Shown: piece by piece, positions 1 to 8,648 of the stretch
Position numbering within the stretch: the first letter of the stretch is position 1
Layout: each line of letters starts with the position of its first letter
Assembly (NCBI GenBank): GCA_022822525.1
Contig: JAJEBN010000084.1
Location: 23,922-87,921, forward strand
Source of the DNA: Acidimicrobiia bacterium
GTDB taxonomy: Bacteria; Actinomycetota; Acidimicrobiia; Acidimicrobiales; Poriferisodalaceae
Direction of reading: 5' to 3'
Length of the DNA stretch: 64,000 nt
Translations under genes and position numbers: made by a program
Notes under the pieces: generated by a model
The model's database searches: none
What the model was told of the DNA's origin: nothing
Seen by the model: only the letters and a program-made list of their open reading frames with translations

Positions 1-476
1 ACGTCGACGGGAAAGCCGAGCTCGTCGAGTGCGACTGCAGCCAGACGCAACTGCAGCATCGAGGTCAGCCGGGAGACGAACTCCTCGTGAGTCGGGTCTT
101 CCGGATTGTCCATCAGCGACGTCGGCGAAGCGGCCAGGCTGGCGCGCACCTGGGCTACCACGACCTGCCCGCTGGGAAAGCTGGCCGCCACAGCGCTGTC
201 GTCGGTGAAGACCGCCCTGGCAAGGGCCTCTTGTTCTGCATGCCGTGCTGCTCGCTCGGCGCGTTCGGCCTCGAGCGCCTCTTGTTCGGCTTCGAGCTCG
301 GCTTCGCGATCGGCCGCGTCGAGGGCTTCACGCGTCACGACGCCGTCATCGTCGGCGTCGACCTCTTCGAAACTCTCCTGGGGGACGTCGGTATGGATGG
401 TGACGACGTTGCCGTTGTCGCTGCACGCAAACGCCACGAATACAAGCGGAGCCAGCAGCAGGGCCCGTCGAGACAT
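1..476 (-). CDS. Lipoprotein, SurA-like N-terminal region (3' end outside window)
   Basis: This is the N-terminal 158 residues of a gene cut by the left edge. It starts MSRRALLLAPLVFVAFACSD, a signal peptide ending in a lipobox (FAC, lipidated Cys near residue 18), so it should be membrane-anchored outside the cell. Residues about 39-52 (DADDDGVVTREAL) look like a degenerate EF-hand loop. They are followed by a highly charged Glu/Ala/Arg-rich stretch (about 55-85) that is probably helical. The visible end (LQLRLAAVALDELGFPVD) resembles the helical part of SurA/parvulin N-domains, which often sit beside mfd in Actinobacteria, but the catalytic domain would lie outside the window, so the chaperone assignment is inference. 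It starts 66 bases downstream of mfd on the same strand. Confidence 0.6.
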   Translation of the reverse strand, partial: MSRRALLLAPLVFVAFACSDNGNVVTIHTDVPQESFEEVDADDDGVVTREALDAADREAELEAEQEALEAERAERAARHAEQEALARAVFTDDSAVAASFPSGQVVVAQVRASLAASPTSLMDNPEDPTHEEFVSRLTSMLQLRLAAVALDELGFPVD

Positions 477-542
477 GGAGCTTCGATCGGCACGCACCCG
501 AGGCAGGCTAGGTGGTTGCCGCGCCAGCGGTGTTGACGCTGC

Positions 543-3500
543 TTATCGTGCCGGCGGTCGCAGTTGCTGGCAGAAGCCGAACAGCTGCCCGACGGTGGCC
601 GGCTTGAGCGCCCGCACCGACAGCTGCACCTCGTTGACGTCGGCCTTGTAGCGGGCCGCCCCGAACGGCGTGCCCGCGCAGATGCGCTTCATGCGCAGTT
701 CCTCGCTGGCACTCAGTTCCAGCGGGCCGAGTCGCACCCGCCCACCGTCGTGACCCGGTGCGAATGCCACGGTCCGCATCCCGAGGCGGTGGCATTCAGC
801 ACGCAGCAACGCAATGTGCAGCAATGTTTGCGCTTCGGGCGGCACCTGGCCGTAGCGATCGATCCACTCTGCCTCGATGTCGGCCACGTCCACCAGCTCG
901 GTCACTGCGCCGAGCCTGCGGTACGCCTCCAGGCGCCCGGTCTCGTCGGCCACGTAGTCGTCGGGCAGGTGCGCCACCAGCGGCAGATCGATGACGATCT
1001 CGGCCGGCTCGGCGGGCGTCTCACCGCTCAGCTCGGCGACGGCCTCGCTGACCAGCTCGCAGTAGAGGTCGTAGCCGACCGCGGCGACATGGCCCGACTG
1101 CACGCCGCTGAGCAGGTTCCCGGCGCCGCGCAGCTGCAGGTCTCTCATGGCGATGCGGTAGCCCGAACCCAACTCGGTGGACTCCCCGATCGTGCGCAGA
1201 CGCTCGTAGGCCTCCTCGCTGAGGGACCGGCCTTCGGGATGGAACAGGTACGCATAGGCACGCTGGCCCGAGCGGCCCACCCTGCCGCGGATCTGGTGCA
1301 GTTGCCCGAGGCCGAGCAGATCAGCTCGATCCACGACGAGGGTGTTGACACTCGGCATGTCGATGCCCGATTCGATGATCGTCGTGCAGACCAGGACGTC
1401 GTAGTTGCCCTCCCAGAAGTCGATCACGACCTGCTCGAGCGTGCCTTCGTCCATCTGGCCGTGCGCCACAGCAATGCGCGCCTCTGGCACCAGCGCTACC
1501 AGCTCCGCAGCCACACGGTCGATGTCCGCGACACGGTTGTGCACGAAGAACACCTGGCCCTCGCGCAGCAGTTCACGCCGGATGGCCTCGCTGACTGCGC
1601 GTTCGTCGTAAGGACCGACGTGGGTGAGGATCGGCTGACGCTCGGCGGGAGGCGTCTGCAGCAGCGACAGATCCCGGATACCGGTGAGCGCCATCTCGAG
1701 AGTGCGCGGAATCGGCGTCGCGGTCAACGTGAGCACGTCCACCTCGGCGCGCAGGTGCTTGATGGCCTCCTTGTGGCTGACGCCGAACCGCTGTTCTTCG
1801 TCGACGACCAGGAGGCCCAGATTCTTGAATTTCACGTCGCCTGACAGCAGGCGATGCGTGCCGATGACCACGTCGGTGGTGCCGTCGGCCAGCCCGGCGA
1901 CGACGGCTCGCTGCGCTGCGGGGGTAAGGAAGCGGCTGAGCACCTCGACGCGGACAGCCTGGTCGGCGTAGCGCTCGGCGAACGTCTGGTGATGCTGCTG
2001 AGCGAGCAGCGTTGTGGGGACCAGTACCGCCACCTGCTTGCCGGCGGAGACCGCACAGAAGGCCGCTCGCACGGCGACCTCGGTCTTGCCGAAGCCGACG
2101 TCTCCGCACACGAGCCGATCCATCGGAACGGGCTCGGCCATGTCGGACAGGACCTCGTCGATGGTGCGGCGCTGATCGGGTGTGGGGGTGTAAGCGAAAC
2201 TGTCGGCCAGCTCGGCCATGCCGACACCGTCAGGATCGAAGGCGTTGCCGGCGGTGGTGATGCGCCGCTGGTACAGCACGACCAGCTCTTGGGCGATCTC
2301 GGACACCGCCGCCCGCACCTTGGCCTTCTGCCGCTGGAAGTCGCTGCCCCCCATGCGGTTGAGCCGTGGCGTCTCGCCGCCGATGTAGGGACGGATGAAA
2401 TCGATCTGCTCGGTCGGCAGGTAGAGCCGGTCGGTGCCCCGGAATTCCAACTCGAGGTAGTCGCGCTCGTCGTCGCCGAATGCCCGGCGGACCAGCCCCG
2501 CGTAGCGAGCGATGCCGTGATGGTGATGGACGACGAAGTCTCCGATGCTGAGGTCCTCGAACGTCGGCGTGAGGGCGGTTCGCCGGCGTGCGGCCCGGTG
2601 GACGCGGCGCCGGCCGGTGAACTCGGCTTCGGGCAACACGGCGACCCCGGCAGCAGGCGCGATGAAGCCCTGTTCCAGCGGCGCGACGACGACATGGCCG
2701 CCCGGCCGTGGCGTGAACCCTGCGCGATCTCGGTGCAGGCGGAGGGGAACCTCCTCGGCACGAAGCGCGTCGGCGAGACGTTCGGCGGAGCCCTCGCCCT
2801 CTGCGGCCACCACGACAAGGGGTCGCTCCGCTCCCGATGCGATGGGTCGCTGCGCTCTCGGTGCGATGGGTCGCTGCGCTCCCGGTGCTTCGGGTTGGCC
2901 CGAATCGATCTTCGGGCCGGTCACGAGGCGGCGAAGCTGCGCCACCAAGCGGGTGGGGTCGCCGGCCGCCGGTGTCCACATCTCGGTGGAAATGCTGGGT
3001 CCGGGCTCACCGGCGGCAGTCGGCGTTGCCGTGGAGTCGACCGACCAGACTGCTCCCGCGAAGCACGAGAGCAGTCGGTCGAACCGAACATGGAGCCGAG
3101 GGAGCGCCCCGAAAGGGGAAGCTGACGGGTCGGTCCGCTCGCCATCGCCGTCGAGATCGCCGTCGGGTCCGCCGATCCCGCGCAGGCCCCAGGTCACGGC
3201 AAGCGAGCGAGTCAGGTCGTCGGTCTCTGCGGTGATGTCTGCCGCCCGGTCAGCCAGCCGCCGTGGCTCGTTCAGCACCACCAGCGCGTCGGCCCCGAGC
3301 AGGTCGGGCAGCACGATTTCCTCGTCAGTGAGCCACGGGAGCCACGACTCCATCCCGTCGAACAGCTCGCCACGGGCGAGACGCTCCATGTGCTCACGGC
3401 ACCATGGCTCGCTGAGCGCCAGCTCGGCCGCTCGGCGACGCATCGCGGCATCAGGACGAAGTTCACGCGCCGGATACAGGCGCGTCCGGGCGAGTTCGGC

Positions 3501-4166
3501 GACCGAGCGCTGATCAGACACCGAGAACTCCGTCAGGCGGTCCACGTCGTCGCCCCACAGGTCGACGCGCACCGGTGCATCGGCTGTCGGGCAGAACACA
3601 TCCACGATCCCGCCGCGCACGGCAATCTCGCCCCGGTGCTCCACCTGGTGCTCCCGCCGGTAACCCCACTCCACGAGCTGGCTCACCAGCTCGCGGGGGT
3701 CGCACCGGCCGCCTTGGGCCACCTCCACTGCGGCCGTCCCGCCGCTGCAAGCGGCAGGGCTCAGCCGCTGCAACAGCGATCGAATCGGGGCCACGATGAC
3801 GTCTGGCGCAGTCGGATCCGGGGACTTCAGCGCAGACAGCAGCGCGAGGCGGCGACCCATGGTCTCGGTCGCAGGACTCACACGTTCGAACGGCAGCGTC
3901 TCCCACGGGGCGAAGAGCGCCACGCGATCGGCGCCCAGCCACGTGGCGAGATCATCGGTCCAGCGCTCGGCCTCATGGGCCGTCGCGGTCACAACGAGGA
4001 CCGGTGCACGCGATCCCTGCGTCGCCAGACCGGCGATGACGAACGGACGCGCCCCTTCCGCCACGGCGATCGAGCCCGAAGTCCTGCCGAGCATCGAGAC
4101 GAAGCCCGGGTCACGGTTGAGGCGCTCGGTCAGCGCACGCAGGGGCGTCGCAGTTGCTGTGGTCAC
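543..4166 (-). CDS. mfd: Transcription-repair coupling factor Mfd
   Basis: The 1207-residue protein has the length expected for Mfd. The enzyme is a DNA translocase that removes RNA polymerase stalled at lesions and recruits UvrA. The N-terminal half is the UvrB-like/UvrA-binding region. The helicase core shows Walker A (GDVGFGKTEVA, about residue 685), a DEEQ box (VVDEEQRFG, about 787), motif III (TATPIPRTLEMAL) and the RNA-polymerase-coupled RecG-like end (GRVGRSGQRAYAYLF), followed by the Mfd C-terminal domain. The GTG start at 4166 overlaps the pth stop by four bases (GTGA), supporting co-expression. A linker near residues 427-450 carries an 8-residue repeat (AQRPI units) encoded by a 24-base tandem repeat. 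The function assignment is secure. Confidence 0.97.
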   Translation of the reverse strand: MTTATATPLRALTERLNRDPGFVSMLGRTSGSIAVAEGARPFVIAGLATQGSRAPVLVVTATAHEAERWTDDLATWLGADRVALFAPWETLPFERVSPATETMGRRLALLSALKSPDPTAPDVIVAPIRSLLQRLSPAACSGGTAAVEVAQGGRCDPRELVSQLVEWGYRREHQVEHRGEIAVRGGIVDVFCPTADAPVRVDLWGDDVDRLTEFSVSDQRSVAELARTRLYPARELRPDAAMRRRAAELALSEPWCREHMERLARGELFDGMESWLPWLTDEEIVLPDLLGADALVVLNEPRRLADRAADITAETDDLTRSLAVTWGLRGIGGPDGDLDGDGERTDPSASPFGALPRLHVRFDRLLSCFAGAVWSVDSTATPTAAGEPGPSISTEMWTPAAGDPTRLVAQLRRLVTGPKIDSGQPEAPGAQRPIAPRAQRPIASGAERPLVVVAAEGEGSAERLADALRAEEVPLRLHRDRAGFTPRPGGHVVVAPLEQGFIAPAAGVAVLPEAEFTGRRRVHRAARRRTALTPTFEDLSIGDFVVHHHHGIARYAGLVRRAFGDDERDYLELEFRGTDRLYLPTEQIDFIRPYIGGETPRLNRMGGSDFQRQKAKVRAAVSEIAQELVVLYQRRITTAGNAFDPDGVGMAELADSFAYTPTPDQRRTIDEVLSDMAEPVPMDRLVCGDVGFGKTEVAVRAAFCAVSAGKQVAVLVPTTLLAQQHHQTFAERYADQAVRVEVLSRFLTPAAQRAVVAGLADGTTDVVIGTHRLLSGDVKFKNLGLLVVDEEQRFGVSHKEAIKHLRAEVDVLTLTATPIPRTLEMALTGIRDLSLLQTPPAERQPILTHVGPYDERAVSEAIRRELLREGQVFFVHNRVADIDRVAAELVALVPEARIAVAHGQMDEGTLEQVVIDFWEGNYDVLVCTTIIESGIDMPSVNTLVVDRADLLGLGQLHQIRGRVGRSGQRAYAYLFHPEGRSLSEEAYERLRTIGESTELGSGYRIAMRDLQLRGAGNLLSGVQSGHVAAVGYDLYCELVSEAVAELSGETPAEPAEIVIDLPLVAHLPDDYVADETGRLEAYRRLGAVTELVDVADIEAEWIDRYGQVPPEAQTLLHIALLRAECHRLGMRTVAFAPGHDGGRVRLGPLELSASEELRMKRICAGTPFGAARYKADVNEVQLSVRALKPATVGQLFGFCQQLRPPAR
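2818..2888. repeat. 24-base tandem repeat inside mfd
   Basis: There are about three copies of a 24-base unit: a diverged copy at 2818-2840, then 2841-2864 and 2865-2888, which differ at one base. The unit is in frame and adds repeated AQRPI-type octapeptides to an inter-domain linker of Mfd. It looks like replication slippage in a tolerant region. Confidence 0.85.
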
Positions 4167-4804
4167 GGCGATTGGCGTCCCCCGCCGCGCCGGCGGGCGT
4201 TGGTGACGTTCATCGCCGCCTCGACGCCGTCGCGCACCAGCACCTCCAGTCCTGAGACCGCTCGGTCAAGGGCCGCATCCACCAAAGGCTCCTCGAGTCG
4301 GCTGGGCCGTTGCAGCACCCATGTGCGGCCGGCTTCGGGCCTCGGCGGTTTGCCGACGCCGACGCGCATGCGCACGAAGTCCCGCGTGCCGAGGAGGCCC
4401 GCGATCGAGGCGAGCCCGTTGTGGCCGGCGATCCCGCCGCCCGCCTTCATGCGGACCTGCCCCGGTTCGAGGTCGAGCTCGTCATGCACAACAACGAGAC
4501 GCGCTGGCTCGACGATGCCGTGGCGCCGGACCAGCACTCCGACGCTGCGCCCGCTCTCGTTCATGAACGTGGTCGGACAGGCGAGAACAACGCGCTGGCC
4601 GCTGACCGAGGCGGTGCCCACCCGGGCGTGTTCCCGGCGCGCCGCGGCCAGTTCGCAGCCCAGCGCTTCGGCCCAGCGCTCGACTGCTGCCGCCCCGGCG
4701 TTGTGGCGGCTGCCGGCGTATCGCTCGGGCGGATTGCCCAATCCCACCACGAGCCAGTCCGCGGCTGTACCCCGCCGCGCGGCTGCCCGGCGGAAGACCG
4801 ACAC
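4163..4804 (-). CDS. pth: Peptidyl-tRNA hydrolase
   Basis: The 213-residue protein belongs to the bacterial Pth family, which releases tRNA from prematurely dropped peptidyl-tRNAs in the cytoplasm. Family marks are GLGNPPERYAGSRHNAG with the catalytic His at residue 34, the PTTFMNESG loop, and VVHDELDLEPGQVRMKAGG with the conserved Asp, then GHNGLASI. The N-terminus is about 15 residues longer than in Escherichia coli, and the C-terminus ends in an Arg/Gly-rich tail. The chosen start is GTG at 4804, eight bases after the rplY stop. The 3' end overlaps the mfd start by four bases. The rplY-pth-mfd order is a common actinobacterial arrangement. Confidence 0.97.
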   Translation of the reverse strand: MSVFRRAAARRGTAADWLVVGLGNPPERYAGSRHNAGAAAVERWAEALGCELAAARREHARVGTASVSGQRVVLACPTTFMNESGRSVGVLVRRHGIVEPARLVVVHDELDLEPGQVRMKAGGGIAGHNGLASIAGLLGTRDFVRMRVGVGKPPRPEAGRTWVLQRPSRLEEPLVDAALDRAVSGLEVLVRDGVEAAMNVTNARRRGGGRQSP

Positions 4805-4812
4805 CGGGACGG

Positions 4813-5457
4813 TCAGCCCTCGTCTTCGGCGTCTTCGGCCTCGGCTTCGGGGGCGTCTTCGAGGGGTTCGCCGTCCTCGCCGAGCTGCTCGGCTGCGACA
4901 GCGGCGCGGGTTCGCTGAGCGATCACCACGAGGGTGTCGCCGTCGAGCAGGCTCACCATGCCCTCGGGGAGCGTCATGTCGCTGACGCGGACCGGGCTTT
5001 CGAGCGACAGATCCGACACGTCGACATCAAGTGCAGGGGGGATCGCGCCAGCGGGAGATTCGACATGCAGGGACATCAGCTGCTGCTGGGTGACAGCGCC
5101 CTGCCGGCCGGCGACGACGGGGTCGCCGACGAGCCGCACCGGCACGTCCACCACCAGGCGCTCATCGAGGGACACGAGCATGAAATCGACATGGGTCACG
5201 CGGTTGGCGATGGTGTCGCGCTGCATGTCCTTGACGATGGTGAGGTGGTTCTTGCCCTCGACTTCGAGCGTGATGACCGCATTCGGCCCGGCCGCGTTCA
5301 GCGCAGCCCGGAACCGCAGGCGGTCGAGCGTGAGCAGCACCGGCTCGGAGCCGTGGCCGTACATGACCGCAGGGATCTTGTCGTCGGCGCGCAGGCGCCG
5401 CGACGGGCCTGAACCGGTGATCGTGCGGTTCTCAGCAACGAGCTTCAGCTGTTCCAT
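4813..5457 (-). CDS. rplY: 50S ribosomal protein bL25 (CTC family)
   Basis: The protein has 214 residues from the ATG at 5457, starting MEQLKLVAENRTITGSGPSRRLR. The preceding GAGGGAAT in the transcript decides this start over upstream in-frame ATGs. The N-terminal bL25 domain (residues about 1-95) binds 5S rRNA. The C-terminal TL5/CTC beta domain follows, ending in an acidic tail (EDAPEAEAEDAEDEG) typical of the long CTC form rather than the short E. coli L25. It lies between prs (58-base gap) and pth (8-base gap), the usual actinobacterial order. Confidence 0.95.
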   Translation of the reverse strand: MEQLKLVAENRTITGSGPSRRLRADDKIPAVMYGHGSEPVLLTLDRLRFRAALNAAGPNAVITLEVEGKNHLTIVKDMQRDTIANRVTHVDFMLVSLDERLVVDVPVRLVGDPVVAGRQGAVTQQQLMSLHVESPAGAIPPALDVDVSDLSLESPVRVSDMTLPEGMVSLLDGDTLVVIAQRTRAAVAAEQLGEDGEPLEDAPEAEAEDAEDEG

Positions 5458-5515
5458 CGCGATTCCCTCACCGGTCGGTCGCCTGCGCATCGAGCGGCAG
5501 GCAAGCCTACGGGTC

Positions 5516-6499
5516 TCAGAAGAGGTTCTGGCCGTCGAAGATCTCCGACACCGACGCATCCTCGAACACCGATTCGAGCGCGTCGGCAAACACCCCGGCA
5601 ACGCTGAGCACCATGAGCTTGTCGAACTGTTTCGAGCTCGGAATCGGCACCGTGTTGGTGACGATGACCTGACTCAGCGAGGAGTTCTTCAGCCGATCGA
5701 CGGCAGGGTCAGAGAACACGGCGTGGGTGCTGGCACACATCACGTCAGAGGCGCCTTGAGCGATCAGGGTCTCGGTGGCAGAGCAGATCGTTCCGGCAGT
5801 GTCGATCATGTCGTCGATGATCACGCAGGTGCGTCCTGCCACCTCGCCCATGATCCCGAGCGCCTCAGATGAGTTGGTGTCCTCGGTGGCGCGACGCTTG
5901 TAGATGGATGCCACGTCGCAGCCCAGCCGGGTTGCGTAGCGCTCCGCCACTTTCACCCGGCCCGTGTCGGGCGAGACGATGACCGAGTCTGGCCCCATGA
6001 CATCGGACAGGTAGTTGATGAGCACCGGCGCAGCGGTGAGATGATCCACCGGGACGTCGAAGAATCCCTGGATCTGGCCGCTGTGCAGATCGATCGACAC
6101 CAGCCGCTCGGCTCCGGCCACAGTGAACAGGTCGGCCAGCAGGCGAGCAGTTATCGGCTCGCGGCCGGCCGCCTTGCGATCCTGGCGGGCGTAGCCGTAC
6201 AGCGGCGCAACGGCGGTGATCCGCTTGGCCGAAGCACGCCGGGCGGCATCCACCATGATCAGCTGCTCCATGATCGCGTCGTTGATGCTCATGGTCTCGC
6301 TGGCAGCGTGACTCTGGATGACAAAGACATCCCCGCCGCGGATGGACTCGGCGAACTTGCACTTGATCTCGCCGTTAGCAAAGTCGACCAGACCTGGGTC
6401 ACCCAGCTCGACGCCCAGCTGTGCGGCAATCTCTTCGGCCAATTCAGGGTTTGCCCGTCCGCTGAACAGATGCAAGCGCTTCTTGGTGACCAGCTCCAT
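5516..6499 (-). CDS. prs: Ribose-phosphate pyrophosphokinase (PRPP synthetase)
   Basis: The 327-residue protein makes PRPP from ribose 5-phosphate and ATP for nucleotide, NAD, His and Trp synthesis. Visible motifs are LFSGRANPELAEEIA at the start, FVIQSH, the YARQDRK loop, DLHSGQIQGFFDVPVDHL, and the PRPP-binding loop VIIDDMIDTAGT. The start is ATG at 6499, preceded by AAAGGAA at good spacing. A longer reading frame to 6604 exists, but its extra 35 residues are Pro/Ala-rich and unlike the family. The 174 bases to glmU probably hold its promoter, though nothing consensus-like was found. It is followed by rplY. Confidence 0.97.
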   Translation of the reverse strand: MELVTKKRLHLFSGRANPELAEEIAAQLGVELGDPGLVDFANGEIKCKFAESIRGGDVFVIQSHAASETMSINDAIMEQLIMVDAARRASAKRITAVAPLYGYARQDRKAAGREPITARLLADLFTVAGAERLVSIDLHSGQIQGFFDVPVDHLTAAPVLINYLSDVMGPDSVIVSPDTGRVKVAERYATRLGCDVASIYKRRATEDTNSSEALGIMGEVAGRTCVIIDDMIDTAGTICSATETLIAQGASDVMCASTHAVFSDPAVDRLKNSSLSQVIVTNTVPIPSSKQFDKLMVLSVAGVFADALESVFEDASVSEIFDGQNLF

Positions 6500-6673
6500 C
6501 GCGTGTTCCTTTCGAGACAGTCCAGGTGGCGAGGCGCTCGACACTGCCGCGCCTTGCCGACGCGCGGGAGGCTTGGCGGCGGGTTCAGGCGGCATATTCT
6601 GCAATCCGACGGCGCTTCGAGACTACCTGACGACACCCTGCAAACCCGGGAGTGCGGGCTGTTTCGGGCGCCG

Positions 6674-7441
6674 TCATGGGGTGCTGCGGGCAGTCGCAGC
6701 CAGGGCGGCTTCGCAGGCAGCGAGCTGAGCTGCATCATTCACGCCCAAAGCCTCGGCGGGATCACTCAGGCTCATTGCAACGATGCGCTGGCCGTCGCGC
6801 GCCAGCAGGCCGATGGCGTCGGTGAGGTAGTACTCCGAAGCGGCGTTGGCGCGGCGAAGCTGCGGGAGCGCGTGGCGAAGCTGGGCGATGTCGAAGCAGT
6901 ACACGCCGGCGTTGACTTCGTCGATCTGCGATTCTGCCGGTGAGGCGTCGCGCTGCTCGACGATGGTGATCGCGCCGCCGTCGCGCACAACGCGCCCGTA
7001 GCCCGTCGGGTCCTCGAGGCGAGCGGTCAGCAGGCTGGCTGCCGCGCCGTCGCGGCGCCGGGCGGCAACGAGCCGTCTGAGGGTCGCCGCGCGCAGCAGT
7101 GGCGTGTCACCGGGCAGCACCAGCACATCGTCGGTCTCCCGCACATCGCCGAGCGCATCGAGCCCCGCCCGGGCGGCGTCGCCCGTGCCGAGCTGGTGCT
7201 GCTGGTCAGCGAAGATCAGCCGTTCCGGCTGGGGTGCGCCCGCGCGGGCCTCGGTGCGCACCCTGTCCGCCTCGTGCCCGACGACCACGACGACCGGGTC
7301 TGCATCGGCCGCAGCGAGCGTGTCAAGCAAGCGAAGGACCATGGCTCGACCCGCCACAGGGTGCAGCGGCTTGGGCAGGTCCGACGACATCCGGGTGCCG
7401 GCGCCTGCTGCCATCACGATGGCCGCGCCGGTTGCGTTCAT
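6674..7441 (-). CDS. glmU: GlmU-type UDP-GlcNAc pyrophosphorylase, uridylyltransferase domain only
   Basis: The 255 residues match the N-terminal half of GlmU: IVMAAGAGTRMSSDLPKPLHP (nucleotide loop), QLGTGDAARAG, VLPGDTPLL, GYGRVVRDGG, EVNAGVYCFD and EYYLTDAIGLL. This domain converts GlcNAc-1-phosphate and UTP to UDP-GlcNAc. The usual C-terminal left-handed beta-helix acetyltransferase (about 200 residues) is absent. Only 174 non-coding bases separate the stop from prs, so it is not lost by a simple local frameshift. Glucosamine-1-phosphate acetylation must be done elsewhere, or the substrate differs. The start is ATG at 7441; an in-frame GTG or other start ten codons upstream is possible. 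It sits next to prs as in mycobacteria. Confidence 0.88.
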   Translation of the reverse strand: MNATGAAIVMAAGAGTRMSSDLPKPLHPVAGRAMVLRLLDTLAAADADPVVVVVGHEADRVRTEARAGAPQPERLIFADQQHQLGTGDAARAGLDALGDVRETDDVLVLPGDTPLLRAATLRRLVAARRRDGAAASLLTARLEDPTGYGRVVRDGGAITIVEQRDASPAESQIDEVNAGVYCFDIAQLRHALPQLRRANAASEYYLTDAIGLLARDGQRIVAMSLSDPAEALGVNDAAQLAACEAALAATARSTP

Positions 7442-7476
7442 CGGCGCCGGTCCGCGGTCAGCAAGCGGCAACAGGG

Positions 7477-7548
7477 TTCGGGGAGGAGGACTCGAACCTC
7501 CATTGCCGGGACCAAAACCCGATGTCCTACCAATTGAACGATCCCCGA
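7477..7548 (-). tRNA. tRNA-Gln (anticodon TTG)
   Basis: The 72-nucleotide cloverleaf reads from 7548 down to 7477. The acceptor stem TCGGGGA pairs perfectly with TCCCCGA, with an A discriminator. The D-loop contains TTGGTAGGA. The anticodon arm has loop TTTTGGT (anticodon TTG), and the T-arm contains GGTTCGAGTCC. CCA is not encoded. It lies just upstream of glmU. Confidence 0.95.
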
Positions 7549-7671
7549 TCGCGCAGGCCGCTGCTGCGGGCCTGCTTCAGGATCGAGGGTAGCGACCTCG
7601 TCACGGGCGACCCGCAGGGTTTTGGGGCGCTCGTGGTACACCAGCGCGGAGGCGATAGCGTTCACCGCTCG

Positions 7672-7767
7672 ATGGGATCGCTGGTCAAGAAGCGCCGCAA
7701 GCGGATGCGCAAGAAGAAGCACCGCAAGATGCTGCGGCGCACGCGTTACCAGCGCCGCAACCGCTGA
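7672..7767 (+). CDS. Small ribosomal subunit protein bS22 (AURKAIP1/COX24 type)
   Basis: The 31-residue, very basic protein reads MGSLVKKRRKRMRKKKHRK then MLRRTRYQRRNR. It matches the actinobacterial bS22 family (MGSVIKKRRKRM-type), a tiny 30S protein first seen in mycobacterial ribosome structures. It is short enough to be missed by gene callers. The ATG at 7672 gives the conserved N-terminus; the nearest purine-rich GGAGG (7648) is about 20 bases upstream, so initiation may be atypical. It is the only plus-strand gene in the first 14 kb and converges on ispE (19-base gap). Confidence 0.9.
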   Translation: MGSLVKKRRKRMRKKKHRKMLRRTRYQRRNR

Positions 7768-7786
7768 CGCTCGGCGCATCTCCGGC

Positions 7787-8644
7787 TTACAGCCGCCCGA
7801 TTGTTCGTGCCAGCGCTGCGCTGACGCCTTGGTGCGGAACCATGTCGGGGTGCATCGGGCAAGGCGCCCGAACGAACCAGGTACCGCCGCTGCCGGCGAG
7901 CTGCGGCGTACGCCCGGAGGCTCGGGCCAGCTCGCCGCGCCACACGGCGAGCTCGGGGTGAAGTGCCACTGCTGCTGGCTCGAGGTCGTTGGACTGCGCG
8001 CCGACTGGGCCGCTGAGCGTGTCCCAGGTCCGGTACACCGCCCCGGTGTCGACGGCGATCGGCGGCGTCCACAGCACGAAGGACTGGTCCCGGAACGGGA
8101 GCGGCTCGACGATCTCGCCGATGCCCGTGACGCGAGCGCGCCCGCCGACGAGGCAGAACGCCACGTCCGCGCCCAGCGTCGCTGCCTGTTGCGGGGTGAC
8201 AGCGGCAGCCGTCTGCGGACGGGGAGTCGAGGGAGAGAGTGCCGCGTCGGCGGTCTCATCGAGCGTCATCCGATTGGCCCAGCGCAGCACCGCTGCTGCG
8301 TCGGCGGAGCCCCCGCCGAGGCCGGCACCGGGGGGGATGCGCTTGCGGATCTCGACGTGGGCGGTCCTGCCGGCGAGCTCCAGCGCCCGGATGACCAGAT
8401 TCGACCCGCCGGTGGGGATGTCCCAGCCGGGCGTGGTGCCGGGGCGGCCTTGCGAGGCGGGAGCAGGAATGATCTCGACCGTCCGCTGCGAGCTGGGGTG
8501 CACGATGATCTCGTCGCACAGGTCCAGCGTCACCATCTCGGCATCGATGAGGTGATAGCCGTCGGGCCGGATACCGGTGATGCGCAGCGCCAGAGTCAGC
8601 TTGGCCGGAGCGAGCAGCCGTACCGCCTCGATGTGCGCCGGCAC
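7787..8644 (-). CDS. ispE: 4-diphosphocytidyl-2-C-methyl-D-erythritol kinase
   Basis: The 285-residue GHMP kinase of the MEP isoprenoid pathway phosphorylates CDP-methylerythritol. Motifs are LLAPAKLTLALRITGIRPDGYH at the N-terminus, the ATP loop IPPGAGLGGGSADAAAVL (about residues 95-112), and a C-terminal GSGGTWFV that replaces the usual SGSG/T loop. The GTG at 8644 starts four bases beyond the rsmA stop and gives the family-standard N-terminus; upstream frame continuation overlaps rsmA and is rejected. The rsmA-ispE pairing is conserved in Actinobacteria. The same window also encodes dxs, the first enzyme of the pathway. Confidence 0.95.
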   Translation of the reverse strand: MPAHIEAVRLLAPAKLTLALRITGIRPDGYHLIDAEMVTLDLCDEIIVHPSSQRTVEIIPAPASQGRPGTTPGWDIPTGGSNLVIRALELAGRTAHVEIRKRIPPGAGLGGGSADAAAVLRWANRMTLDETADAALSPSTPRPQTAAAVTPQQAATLGADVAFCLVGGRARVTGIGEIVEPLPFRDQSFVLWTPPIAVDTGAVYRTWDTLSGPVGAQSNDLEPAAVALHPELAVWRGELARASGRTPQLAGSGGTWFVRAPCPMHPDMVPHQGVSAALARTIGRL

Positions 8645-8648
8645 GGCC

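Noticed and set aside
564..1844. Long open frames antisense to mfd and to many other genes
   Set aside because: High GC makes third-position-driven antisense frames common. These have Arg/Ala/Gly/Ser-rich translations without motifs, while the sense genes carry intact active sites.
6500..6604. N-terminal extension of PRPP synthetase
   Set aside because: A good ribosome site precedes the ATG at 6499, and the extension is Pro/Ala-rich and absent from the family.
6500..6673. Frameshifted remainder of the GlmU acetyltransferase domain
   Set aside because: The gap is far too short and shows no hexapeptide repeats in any frame.
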